Origin: Bacillus rhizoplanae
GTDB taxonomy: Bacteria; Bacillota; Bacilli; Bacillales; Bacillaceae_G
Direction of reading: 5' to 3'
NCBI RefSeq assembly: GCF_917563915.1
Contig: NZ_CAKJTI010000008.1
Coordinates: forward strand, 62,001 to 126,000
DNA length: 64,000 nucleotides
Shown here: piece after piece, positions 9,839 through 19,096 of the stretch
Numbering within the stretch: the first letter of the stretch is position 1
Layout: the number at the start of each line of letters is the position of its first letter
Notes under the pieces: model-generated
Databases searched by the model: none
Seen by the model: only the letters and a program-made list of their open reading frames with translations
What the model was told of the DNA's origin: nothing
Made by a program: the position numbers and the translations under genes

Positions 9839-9852
9839 TGACCGATTAGTCA
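9839..9852. promoter_or_regulatory. Predicted TetR operator 3
   Basis: TGACCGATTAGTCA ends 24 bases before the pump's ATG, where a bound repressor would block transcription initiation or elongation. Confidence 0.65.
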
Positions 9853-9876
9853 GTTGCAATAAAAAGGAGTGTACAG

Positions 9877-12800
9877 ATGAAGAAGATTATTAACTTTTCG
9901 TTAAATAACAAGTTCGCAGTCTGGTTATTAACGATTATTATTACGATTGCAGGAATCTATTCTGGTCTTCGCATGAAGCTAGAAACAATCCCGGATATTA
10001 CCACACCACTTGTAACAGTAACAACTGTTTATCCTGGTGCTACTCCAGCTGAAGTAGCAGAAAAGATTTCGAAACCAATCGAACAACGACTGCAAAACTT
10101 AAATGGGGTAAACGTTGTAAGTTCCTCTTCTTTTCAAAACGCATCTTCTATTCAAGTAGAATATGATTTTGATAAAAATATGGAAAAAGCAGAAACAGAA
10201 GTTAAAGAGGCACTCGCTGACTTACCTTTACCAGAAGGCGTAAAAGAACCGAAAGTTTCTCGCCTTAGCATCAACGCTTTTCCTGTTATGTCATTAAGTG
10301 TGACAAGTAAGAATGAGTCTCTTGCACAGCTGACAAAACGAGTGGAAAAAGATATTGTTCCAGGCTTAGAAGGACTAGACGGCGTTGCATCTGTTCAAAT
10401 TTCAGGTCAACAAGTTGAAGAAGTACAGCTTGTCTTCAACGAAGAGAAAATGAAAGAATTAGGGCTAAGCGAAGATACAGTTAAGAACATGATTAAAGGC
10501 TCTAATGTTTCTATGCCGCTAGGACTGTATACATTTAAAGATAAAGAAAAATCAGTTGTTGTAGATGGCAACATTACAACATTAAGCGCTTTAAAAGAAA
10601 TGAAAATCCCGCTGATTCCTTCTACAAACCAAGGAAGTTCACAGGGGCCAACTCAGGCGCAGCAGCCTAATATGAATTCCGCTGCAATGGGACAAGGATT
10701 AGCAATTCCAACTGTAGAATTGCAAGATATTGCCGACATTAAACAAGTTGGGAAAGCAGAGTCCATCTCGCGTACAAACGGAAAAGATGCAATCAGCCTT
10801 CAAATTGTCAAAGCTGCTGATGCAAATACCGTTGACGTTGTAAATGCCGTAAAAGATAAAGCACATGACTTCGAAAAGAAATTTGATGACATCGAAATCA
10901 TTTCAACATTTGACCAAGGTGCACCAATTGAAAAATCAGTAAGCACAATGTTAAGTAAAGCTATTTTTGGTGCTATTTTCGCTGTTATTATCATCATGTT
11001 GTTCTTACGTAACATTCGAACAACGCTTATTTCCGTTGTTTCAATTCCACTTTCTTTATTAATTGCAATTTTACTGTTAAAAGAAATGGATATTACATTA
11101 AATGTTATGACGCTTGGGGCAATGACCGTCGCTATCGGCCGCGTTGTCGATGACTCAATCGTTGTTATTGAAAACATTTACCGGCGCATGGCTTTATCCA
11201 ACGAAAAATTAAAAGGAAAAGACTTAATTCGCGAGGCAACGAAAGAAATGTTCGTTCCGATTATGTCATCTACAATCGTAACCATCGCGGTCTTCTTACC
11301 ACTTGGTCTTGTTAAAGGAATGATCGGTGAACTATTCTTACCGTTTGCTTTGACAATTGTTTTCGCCTTATTAGCTTCGCTTCTTGTAGCTATTACAATC
11401 GTTCCGATGATGGCGCATTCTTTATTTAAAAAAGAAAGTACGAAAGAAAAACAGCAGCATACTCACGAAGAGCAGCCAAGTAAACTTGCTAATGGATATA
11501 AACGCCTTCTAGAATGGGTATTAAACCATAAAATTATTACATCTAGCATCGCGGTTTTATTATTAGTAGGAAGCATTGCTCTTATCCCAATTGTAGGCGT
11601 AAGTTTCTTACCATCTGAAGAAGAGAAAACAGTAATTGCATCTTATAATCCAGCACCTGGACAAACATTACAAGATGTCGAAAGCGTTGCAACAAAAGCA
11701 GAAGATTACTTTAAGAAAAAGAAAGATGTAAAAACGATTCAATTCTCACTTGGCGGAGAAAACCCGATGAGTCCAGGTAACTCAAACCAAGCATTATTCT
11801 TTGTTCAATATAAAAACGATACAAAGAACTTTGAGAAGGAAAAAGAAAACGTTGTTAAAGACCTGCAAAAGATGACAGACAAAGGAGAATGGAAAAACCA
11901 AGACTTCTCATCTAGCGGAAGCAGTAATGAAATTAAGTTATATGTATACGGCGACACCTTACAAGAGATTGAACCTGTCGTAAAAGACATTAAAAATATC
12001 ATGAAAAAAGATAAAACGTTAAAAGATATCGACTCCAGCCTTGCAAAAACATACGATGAATACACATTAGTCGCAGATCAAGAGAAATTAAGTAAGCTTG
12101 GGCTAACTGCTGCACAGGTAGGCATGGGACTTTCTGACTCTCACGAACGCCCTGTCTTAACAACAGTAAAAGAAGATAACAAAGAGATGAACGTGTATGT
12201 TGAAGTTAACAAACAAAATTACGAAAACATCGATGATTTAACAAATCGAAAAATACAAACACCGCTTGGCACAGAAGTGGCTGTAAAAGATGTTATGACT
12301 GTAAAAGAAGGAGAAACGTCTAATACAATAACAAGACGTGATGGCCGCGTATATGCGGAAGTAACTGCAAAACCAACAACAGATGATGTAGCAAAAGCTT
12401 CTAGAAACATTCAAGAAGAAGTAAATAAGATGGACTTACCATCTGGCATTGATGTTTCGATGGGCGGCGTATCTAAAGATATTCAAGAATCCTTTACACA
12501 ACTTGGCTTAGCGATGTTAGCTGCAATTGCGATTGTATACTTCGTTCTCGTTATAACATTCGGCGGAGCACTTGCACCATTAGCGATTTTATTCTCGCTT
12601 CCATTTACAATAATCGGTGCCGTTGTTGCCTTATTAATTTCCGGTGAAACATTAAGCATCTCTGCAATGATTGGTGCCCTCATGTTAATCGGGATCGTCG
12701 TCACAAACGCCATCGTATTCATTGATCGTGTCATTCATAAAGAACGCGAAGGGTTTACAACACGCGAAGCATTACTAGAAGCTGGTGCAACAAGATTACG

Positions 12801-13005
12801 CCCAATCTTAATGACCGCTATCGCAACGATTGGTGCCTTACTTCCACTTGCATTAGGCTTTGAAGGAAGCGGCCTTATTTCCAAAGGTCTTGGCGTAACA
12901 GTAATCGGCGGATTAACAAGTTCTACGCTATTAACATTATTAATTGTACCGATTGTATATGAAGTATTAAGCAAGTTGAAACAAAAAAATAAAGTGGCTG
13001 AATAA
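9877..13005 (+). CDS. RND-family efflux pump (AcrB/SwrC-like)
   Basis: Inner-membrane proton-driven efflux transporter of 1042 residues, the usual size. TM1 is near residues 12-30. A large extracytoplasmic loop contains PGATPAEVAEKI, followed by membrane blocks with the acidic proton-relay motif in TM4 (AIGRVVDDSIVVIENI) and the second half ending LLIVPIVYEVLSKLK. The first loop has a Gln-rich insert (SSQGPTQAQQPNMNS). The closest B. subtilis type is SwrC/YerP, a surfactin-tolerance pump. AAAGGAGTG precedes the ATG. It is divergent from the TetR gene with shared operators. No membrane-fusion gene is adjacent. Confidence 0.92.
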   Translation: MKKIINFSLNNKFAVWLLTIIITIAGIYSGLRMKLETIPDITTPLVTVTTVYPGATPAEVAEKISKPIEQRLQNLNGVNVVSSSSFQNASSIQVEYDFDKNMEKAETEVKEALADLPLPEGVKEPKVSRLSINAFPVMSLSVTSKNESLAQLTKRVEKDIVPGLEGLDGVASVQISGQQVEEVQLVFNEEKMKELGLSEDTVKNMIKGSNVSMPLGLYTFKDKEKSVVVDGNITTLSALKEMKIPLIPSTNQGSSQGPTQAQQPNMNSAAMGQGLAIPTVELQDIADIKQVGKAESISRTNGKDAISLQIVKAADANTVDVVNAVKDKAHDFEKKFDDIEIISTFDQGAPIEKSVSTMLSKAIFGAIFAVIIIMLFLRNIRTTLISVVSIPLSLLIAILLLKEMDITLNVMTLGAMTVAIGRVVDDSIVVIENIYRRMALSNEKLKGKDLIREATKEMFVPIMSSTIVTIAVFLPLGLVKGMIGELFLPFALTIVFALLASLLVAITIVPMMAHSLFKKESTKEKQQHTHEEQPSKLANGYKRLLEWVLNHKIITSSIAVLLLVGSIALIPIVGVSFLPSEEEKTVIASYNPAPGQTLQDVESVATKAEDYFKKKKDVKTIQFSLGGENPMSPGNSNQALFFVQYKNDTKNFEKEKENVVKDLQKMTDKGEWKNQDFSSSGSSNEIKLYVYGDTLQEIEPVVKDIKNIMKKDKTLKDIDSSLAKTYDEYTLVADQEKLSKLGLTAAQVGMGLSDSHERPVLTTVKEDNKEMNVYVEVNKQNYENIDDLTNRKIQTPLGTEVAVKDVMTVKEGETSNTITRRDGRVYAEVTAKPTTDDVAKASRNIQEEVNKMDLPSGIDVSMGGVSKDIQESFTQLGLAMLAAIAIVYFVLVITFGGALAPLAILFSLPFTIIGAVVALLISGETLSISAMIGALMLIGIVVTNAIVFIDRVIHKEREGFTTREALLEAGATRLRPILMTAIATIGALLPLALGFEGSGLISKGLGVTVIGGLTSSTLLTLLIVPIVYEVLSKLKQKNKVAE

Positions 13006-13079
13006 AAAAAGCGAGACCTTTCTGTAGCCCTGAAATAAAGTTTGATTAAATTAACTCTGTAAACCTTAATAAAAAAGGA

Positions 13080-13120
13080 AAAAGCGTGTTTTGAAAAAAG
13101 AATGATCAATACACGCTTTT
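13080..13120. terminator. Terminator after RND pump
   Basis: Ten-base arms AAAAGCGTGT (13080-13089) and ACACGCTTTT (13111-13120), then TTCT. The loop is 21 bases. It ends the pump transcript. Confidence 0.75.
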
Positions 13121-13352
13121 TTCTATTCAATTGAATAATTATTTTATAAAAAAATTTGATTATTTCTGAGATCCTTACTCCATTAAAGCGCCCAATACAC
13201 GAAAAGAGACGCGTTCCTAAATAAACGCGTCCTTTTCATGAATAAGCTACTTCATATTATTGGCGTACTATGCACTACACCCATTTCAAGTTCAATTTAA
13301 GTGCTTGATAAAAACACCTATAATCCATGCAATGAAGTGAAAGTCAGGAGAT

Positions 13353-13437
13353 CTAGTGACCATCTGGGACACAACGGGTTACTAGACCCCATGATTGGAT
13401 CGCTATTTGCTAATGACTCCGGCAACTGAGCGGGGTC
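13353..13437. other. Unexplained double-hairpin segment
   Basis: CTAGTGACC (13353-13361) pairs with GGTTACTAG (13377-13385). Immediately after, GACCCC (13385-13390) pairs with GGGGTC (13432-13437). The segment is more GC-rich than its surroundings and has no usable reading frame. It lies in the ~470-base gap between the pump and the permease fragment, which also holds a GACGCGTT/AACGCGTC hairpin near 13208-13231. Confidence 0.4.
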
Positions 13438-13481
13438 CGATTAAGCATAACTTATTTTATCAATAAAGGGCCGCTACTTAG

Positions 13482-14016
13482 TCAAGAACTGATTTCTGTT
13501 TTGACCGGTCGATTAGGTAATCTTTTTTTTGATCTCTTGCTTTTAATAAGCGGAATGAAACTAATCAGGGTAACAATAAGCGAACGGGTAATCATACTGC
13601 TAAAATAAGTGATAATATCCGAATGAGTTGGCTGTCCGTTAATAATAGGAAAAACCTGATCAAGCAAAAAGGTTGTCAAACCTGCCAATAAAAAGGAAAC
13701 AATCGTAGCAAGAAAAACAAAAAGTGAGATAAACAGCACTTTTGCTGTAAACAACTTTTTTCGGCTAATTGGGTATCCAAAAGAAAGTGAGATCGTTTTA
13801 TTTTTATACTCTTCAATGAAAACCTGATTGATAAGGGATCCTCCAAACAAGGTGAATCCCAATTGTATATACAAATTAAGTTCAATGGCTGTAGCATAGC
13901 TCTGACCAAAAACAGGCATTACCATTTTTATAAAAAACACAGGCATAAACATAAGAATAAACCAGTAAATGATTACTTCACCAATAACAGATTGATGCTT
14001 TAATTTTTTCCATAAT

Positions 14017-14018
<2 letters not shown>
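13482..14018 (-). pseudogene. Truncated ABC-2 type permease fragment
   Basis: The open frame encodes 156 residues from 13952. Sequence continuing in frame to about 14018 ([20 protein letters not shown]) is also permease-like, so no natural start exists. The fragment has membrane segments, FGGSLINQVFIEEYKNKTISLSFGYPISRKKLFTAK (a loop typical of bacitracin/lantibiotic-export permeases) and another hydrophobic stretch. It then ends in a charged tail (KSKRSKKRLPNRPVKTEISS) that looks out of frame. The N-terminus has been replaced by guaC DNA. No ATPase partner is adjacent. Confidence 0.7.
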
Positions 14019-14429
<411 letters not shown>

Positions 14430-14761
14430 AAAAAGATTGATTAAAATGGAGTTACTCTTTTTAGCTATATATGAGATTTTTATAAAAAAGTTTGATTAAT
14501 TTAATGTTCCTTATTCCACTAACGCACCATCTCAAATTGCTATTTTTTCCACAATTAGTTATTCAAGAATATGTCCCGATACATAAAGAATGAGCACAAT
14601 TCTTGCTACAGAATTGCGCCCGAGTGCGGAAGTTACTTTTTTTAGGAGGAATTGTTTAACCCCTTAAGCTCATCGAAATCTGCCGGTCTACAAACCCAAA
14701 TTCTAAATATAATTTCCAATCACACCTCATGAACTGACCTAGGTTCATCAGCTAGTTTTCT
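14430..14761. other. Intergenic, no gene seen
   Basis: AT-rich. It contains a small imperfect hairpin (GCACAATTC/GAATTGCGC, 14592-14617) and a TTTGATTAATTTAATG stretch resembling one at 13150. No reading frame with a ribosome site. Confidence 0.5.
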
Positions 14762-15655
14762 TTACCTGCTTGGTGAAAGCCGCTCTCCAGGAATCTCCTG
14801 TAATTTTTCAGTATGAACGAACATATTCGCTGCTGGCATTTGTACTTGATTCTCATGGAATATAGACATTAGTTCAAACCTTACTTGCCTGGAAGTTTCA
14901 AAATACTCCTCAGGTTTAACCAAACCTACAATACAAAATTCGTACCCAACATACTTAAGATTTGGATTTAAGTCTGTAACACCAATATATTGAAATGATT
15001 GAACAGCCTCGTCCTCTATCCTATATAGGCTTTGATCCAATTTTTCATTGCAGATAACACATACTTTTTCTAACAATTCCTTTATTCTTGTAGGATCTTC
15101 CTGATAACTTACCGTAATCCGTTCAATAACCCGCATCCAGCCTTTATTAAAATTTTGTATCGTTCTAATCTCTCCATGTGGGATGGTAAGAAGTTTTCCC
15201 GACCATTCACGAATTTGCATAAAGCGAATACCGATTTCCTCAATGGTACCTGAACTTGTTCCGTTAAAAGTAACAAAATCGCCGACACGAAACTCTTTGT
15301 CCGTTAATCTTGCGAACCCTAATATAACATCTTTTAGCATCTGTTGTGCAGCAAAACCGACGACAACTCCGGCAATCCCTGCACCTGCAAGAATACCTTT
15401 TATATCTACAAATTGACTAATTAGATAAAAAACAAGACTGATTAAAATTCCATACCTAATAATTGATCGAATTACACTTTGAATCGTCTGTTCTACTTCT
15501 TCATCAAAAAAGCTTGACTTCCTAAAGAACCAATCAATCATACGGTTTATGACAAAGGAAAAAGTCATGAGGACCAAAGCAAATAGTGTAAATCTTAAAA
15601 GTAAAAACTCCCTTACATAATTAAAAAATTCCTCAGTAACAGTTAATAAATTCAT
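14762..15655 (-). CDS. Mechanosensitive ion channel, MscS family
   Basis: Membrane channel that opens under hypo-osmotic stress. It has 297 residues. Hydrophobic segments lie near residues 17-40 and 66-87, followed by the pore helix (GILAGAGIAGVVVGFAAQQM, about 90-109) with the Ala/Gly pattern of MscS TM3. The beta domain follows (RVGDFVTFNGTSSGTIEEIG ... LTIPHGEI). B. subtilis YhdY/YfkC are similar in type. It is a lone gene between the scarred segment and the DUF188 gene, reading leftward. The start codon choice (ATG at 15655) is supported by GGAAGTGG about seven bases upstream. Confidence 0.92.
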   Translation of the reverse strand: MNLLTVTEEFFNYVREFLLLRFTLFALVLMTFSFVINRMIDWFFRKSSFFDEEVEQTIQSVIRSIIRYGILISLVFYLISQFVDIKGILAGAGIAGVVVGFAAQQMLKDVILGFARLTDKEFRVGDFVTFNGTSSGTIEEIGIRFMQIREWSGKLLTIPHGEIRTIQNFNKGWMRVIERITVSYQEDPTRIKELLEKVCVICNEKLDQSLYRIEDEAVQSFQYIGVTDLNPNLKYVGYEFCIVGLVKPEEYFETSRQVRFELMSIFHENQVQMPAANMFVHTEKLQEIPGERLSPSR

Positions 15656-16011
15656 CCATCCACTTCCTTAACTATGTATTTTTATTTTTATTCCCAGTTC
15701 AACTTCAACAATATGACCCTTTAACGAAACAACTTATTGTCACTCAAAATCAAATGTTCTTTTCCTTTTCGCTATAAAAACATCCCTTTAGATTACCATA
15801 TCCAAAGGGGTAGAGCATCGCAACTTTATTTTAAATCCACAGTATCGTCAGGAAAATGCCGATTTACAACGTTAAGGAAATTTCAATATTAAAAAGCCCT
15901 TTAATAGAACAACTGTTTTTTAATGATTTTAGGTAAACCATCTTTATCGTTTGACAAAGGCTAAATTTGCCATTATCATCAACTCAAACTTATTTACGGG
16001 GAGAGGTTAAG
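15656..16011. other. Intergenic, mscS / DUF188 divergent region
   Basis: About 350 bases without a gene. It has a weak CCCTTT/AAAGGG hairpin near 15782-15810. No confident promoter pair was picked out. Confidence 0.4.
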
Positions 16012-16452
16012 ATGAAAATTTATGTTGATGCAGATGCTTGTCCGGTAAAAGATATCATTATCTCTGAAGGTACGAATGCTGAAATTCCTGTTATCCTTGT
16101 TACTAGTTTTTCTCATTTTTCTAATGCGGAACAACCATCAGGAGTGGAAACCATTTATGTTGATTCTGGAGCAGATGCTGCGGATTATCGGATTATGAAG
16201 TTAGCAGAAAAAGGAGATATAATCGTTACGCAAGATTATGGTCTTGCTTCGCTAGGTTTAGCAAAAGGGTGTGCAGTACTTCACCATAATGGATCTAGCT
16301 ATACAAATGAAAACATTGACCAATTATTACAAACACGTTATTTGAGTGCAATGGCTCGAAAAAGCGGAAAGCGTACAAAGGGGCCAAAACCATTTACATC
16401 AGAAGATAGGGAGAAATTTAAGGGGCTTTTTAAAAGAGCGATTTCACATTAA
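16012..16452 (+). CDS. YaiI/YqxD family protein (DUF188)
   Basis: Soluble 146-residue protein. It starts [14 protein letters not shown], the signature of the DUF188/YaiI-YqxD family of PIN-like fold with acidic residues ([30 protein letters not shown]). The function is not established, and nuclease activity is only inferred from the fold. GGGGAGAGG precedes the ATG at 16012; the longer frame from 15967 has no ribosome site. The lysine-rich C-terminus ([13 protein letters not shown]) is usual for the family. The gene stands alone. Confidence 0.88.
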   Translation: MKIYVDADACPVKDIIISEGTNAEIPVILVTSFSHFSNAEQPSGVETIYVDSGADAADYRIMKLAEKGDIIVTQDYGLASLGLAKGCAVLHHNGSSYTNENIDQLLQTRYLSAMARKSGKRTKGPKPFTSEDREKFKGLFKRAISH

Positions 16453-16652
16453 AAAAGAACCGTTCATTTTTAAGAAAAACCTAGAAAAAAATTGTGACAA
16501 AACTTAAACTAACCTTGCCACGTTAGTTTAAGTGAAACACTTCACAAATAATGATCTTTTTATCAGTATTCTTATTCTTCCTGTTTCCTCCACAATCTGG
16601 CCCTTTAATGGAATAACTCTATTATCACTTAACAGGTTCTTAATCCACAAAA

Positions 16653-16692
16653 AACCGAAATCCCTTCTTTATTGAGATAGGAGATTTCGGTT
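16653..16692. terminator. Terminator between DUF188 gene and comZ
   Basis: Arms AACCGAAATC (16653-16662) and GATTTCGGTT (16683-16692) with a T-run on either side, so it can serve both converging transcripts. The remainder of 16453-16857 shows no gene. Confidence 0.75.
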
Positions 16693-16857
16693 CATCTTTT
16701 TTATCAACGGTGCGACTTTTTTCAAAACTGTTCAACTTTATTTTAAAGCAACACTTTCCATCAGTGAATCCTCACCGATGGAAAGGTCTCATTATTAAAG
16801 CTTCATCATTTACAGAAAAAGCATTAACCTAGTAGTTATAAGGATTTCGCAGACATA

Positions 16858-17037
16858 TTACTCTCTTGCATCCTCTTTCCCAAGTTCATAAGCTTCACTC
16901 ATAACCTTCATTAATAATTCCAATACAGGCTGTGCTTTGGCCATATCCAATGCAATACCGTTATCATCTAAAATTGCCTTTGCTTCCGGCAAATGTTTCA
17001 TTGCGATTTGTAAAAACTGCATGTTTTTTTCGTTCAT
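16858..17037 (-). CDS. comZ: ComZ, competence regulator (late competence repressor family)
   Basis: A 59-residue protein MNEKNMQFLQIAMKHLPEAK ... MKVMSEAYELGKEDARE. The FLQIAMK-LPEAK and MAEAYELGK-like blocks match B. subtilis ComZ, which represses the comG operon. AAAGGATG precedes the ATG. In B. subtilis comZ follows med; here the gene 40 bases upstream is an epimerase-like gene and no med is present in between. fabHF, normally next to comZ, is 8 kb away, with the pump and scar region inserted. Confidence 0.85.
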   Translation of the reverse strand: MNEKNMQFLQIAMKHLPEAKAILDDNGIALDMAKAQPVLELLMKVMSEAYELGKEDARE

Positions 17038-17077
17038 ATTTTCTCATCCTTTCAACATCAAAGCTTTCTTCTCTAGT

Positions 17078-17938
17078 TTACCATGTGCTGCTGTCCTCAT
17101 ATAACTCCTTATATTGTTTTATATGAGAAATTTGACGTTGTAATCCGTCTTCTAATGCCATCTGATTTATAACAATCTTCTCTGTTTCCTCACCGTTTGA
17201 GCACTCTTTATGATGTATTTGAATTTCACCTGTTTCCTGTAATAGTTCAATACCCTTTTGCCACTGATTTTCTTCCCCGCTGCAAAGAGAATATATTTTG
17301 ATCCCCGTCCCTTTTCGACCAAATTCATATAAACATCTAGCAACATCTTCAACATACAATAGGTCATATGCACATTCTTCTACGGGAACAGAAATAGTCT
17401 GTTGCTTTATCTGCGAAAGAATTAAATGCTGGTATGTCATAAACAACGGTTGCCACGGTCCATATACTGTCGGGACACGTAGTATGCAATAATCTGCATC
17501 ACCCTTTTTTACTTCTCTCTCAATTTTTGAAAAATGCATACTATTCTCATCATTGCTGCAAGCATGATTCGATTCTATAGAAGATAAAACGATTAATTTT
17601 ATTTCTTTTCTTCTGCAAAAACTCTCAAATCGCTTTACATATTGCAATATAGTACGTTCGTTTCGAAAATCCTTTTGCTGATTTGGCTCACATAAGCAAA
17701 AATACGCAGCATTAATATCCGCTTCCTCCAACATTGCCCATCCTTCATCACCCCGCAACGAAAAATACGTAAATAACGCATTACGGCCAATTAAACATAA
17801 TTTTTCTTCATTCATCTTAGACATACTGTTCATATTATCAAAATCAAATGCATATACTTCAACTTCTTCTTCAAGAAACTTCTGCACAAGATGATAGCCT
17901 ATAAATGTTAACGCCCCAACAACAATTACTCGTTTCAT
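17078..17938 (-). CDS. NAD-dependent epimerase/dehydratase-like protein (extended SDR)
   Basis: A 286-residue Rossmann protein starting MKRVIVVGALTFIGYHLVQK. The dinucleotide motif is GALTFIG rather than GATGFIG, so the middle glycine is Thr. The first acidic residue after beta-2 (AFDFDN) would favour NAD. VLSSIE and VPTVYGPW correspond to the Ser and Tyr-containing SDR blocks. The Lys expected four residues after Tyr is not present, so catalysis is doubtful. GAGGAGGAAG precedes the ATG. It lies between the YjaU-like gene and comZ on one strand, probably one operon. Confidence 0.75.
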   Translation of the reverse strand: MKRVIVVGALTFIGYHLVQKFLEEEVEVYAFDFDNMNSMSKMNEEKLCLIGRNALFTYFSLRGDEGWAMLEEADINAAYFCLCEPNQQKDFRNERTILQYVKRFESFCRRKEIKLIVLSSIESNHACSNDENSMHFSKIEREVKKGDADYCILRVPTVYGPWQPLFMTYQHLILSQIKQQTISVPVEECAYDLLYVEDVARCLYEFGRKGTGIKIYSLCSGEENQWQKGIELLQETGEIQIHHKECSNGEETEKIVINQMALEDGLQRQISHIKQYKELYEDSSTW

Positions 17939-17986
17939 TTTCTCTTCCTCCTCAAATGCATGAAAAGCTCCTTATGTATAGGAGCT

Positions 17987-18718
17987 TTATAAATCTTCAT
18001 ACCACTTAAAAAACTGACACGCATTTTGCGCTATTTTATATTTTATATCTTGTAGATGAAAGGATAATAAAGTCGGGCAACTCTCTTGCAAACGTTTCTT
18101 TTCATATTCCCTAAGTAACTGTTTTCGTTCTTTTTTTTCTTGAATAGAGACAAATATTTTTACCGGAATAGATGATGCTAAATACGGAAATGCTTTCTTT
18201 TCAATTTTCTGTTCTAGTTCTGATTCTGTCGCATCATATGCTTGCATCAATTCACGAATTAACCGCTTATAAAAAAATTTGTGCTCTTTTTCAAGTTCAA
18301 CATGTGCCGGTAAATGAATACATGGATTAAACATGAGAACAGATCGAACACACTCTGGATATTGTTTCATCATTTGCAGAGCAACAAGCGCTCCCATCCC
18401 TTCTGCTATGATATGAATCTTTTCGTTCAAAATCTCCTTCTTCATGACAACATGATACAATCGCTTCGCCAAACGAACTGCCTGTTCATTCCCCCAATGT
18501 CTCCCAAATAAATTAGAAGAAAAAATCGTATAACCTTCCTTCCGCAATTCATTTAACAAGTGTACCCGACCTGCATGCTGAAGCCATAAACTTGTACCAT
18601 TCTCAATAAAATAATTGTAATCGCCTAGTAGCAATATACCGAATCCATTCGGCTTTTCCGGCAAGTGAATCACACATGGCTCTTGTTCTAAAAAGAAAAA
18701 ACGTTCCGTAATACTCAT
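17987..18718 (-). CDS. Alpha/beta-hydrolase fold protein, YjaU-like
   Basis: A 243-residue protein with an alpha/beta-hydrolase layout: ILLLGDYNYF after strand 3, a nucleophile-elbow region IIAEGMGALVALQMM near residues 104-118, and FNPCIHLPAHVEL after the next strand. The elbow has Gly where the serine nucleophile of GxSxG is expected (A-E-G-M-G), so it is probably not a serine hydrolase. Synteny (yjzD, this gene, comZ) matches B. subtilis yjaU. It has no signal peptide. It is 48 bases upstream of the epimerase-like gene and probably cotranscribed. Confidence 0.72.
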   Translation of the reverse strand: MSITERFFFLEQEPCVIHLPEKPNGFGILLLGDYNYFIENGTSLWLQHAGRVHLLNELRKEGYTIFSSNLFGRHWGNEQAVRLAKRLYHVVMKKEILNEKIHIIAEGMGALVALQMMKQYPECVRSVLMFNPCIHLPAHVELEKEHKFFYKRLIRELMQAYDATESELEQKIEKKAFPYLASSIPVKIFVSIQEKKERKQLLREYEKKRLQESCPTLLSFHLQDIKYKIAQNACQFFKWYEDL

Positions 18719-18873
18719 ACCTCTCCCGCCTTATATGACAACATCAAACTTACTCTTTTATAATGTATGATGGTAATAACAATTTGCTTTGCAAAAACAG
18801 CAAATATTTTTTTATATTCTTTTTAGAGTTATGTTACAATAAAGACAAATTGAACGAATAGAGGTGTGAAAAG

Positions 18874-19059
18874 ATGCGTGTAATTTGGGCCTTTATCTGG
18901 TCGTTCCTGCTTGTGCAAATGATGAGCTACGTACTAAGCTCTATGACGCCAGGCGTTACATACGATTTCCAACAAGCGTCTATTTTTTCTGTAATTCTTA
19001 CTGTACTTATAGTCGCACTGGGAGCATTAATCCCAAACGAGCCTGCACAGCAGCATTAA
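18874..19059 (+). CDS. yjzD: YjzD family small membrane protein (DUF2929)
   Basis: A 61-residue protein with two membrane segments (IWAFIWSFLLVQMMSYVL and FSVILTVLIVALGALI), the DUF2929/YjzD pattern. AGAGGTG lies before the ATG. It is divergent from the hydrolase-like gene and convergent with clpB, with a shared terminator. Function unknown. Confidence 0.85.
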   Translation: MRVIWAFIWSFLLVQMMSYVLSSMTPGVTYDFQQASIFSVILTVLIVALGALIPNEPAQQH

Positions 19060-19060
19060 T

Positions 19061-19096
19061 AAAAAAGAGTCCGGGAATGATCCGGACTCTTTTTTT
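19061..19096. terminator. Bidirectional terminator yjzD/clpB
   Basis: Stem AAAAAAGAGTCCGG / CCGGACTCTTTTTT with a seven-base loop. Confidence 0.9.
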
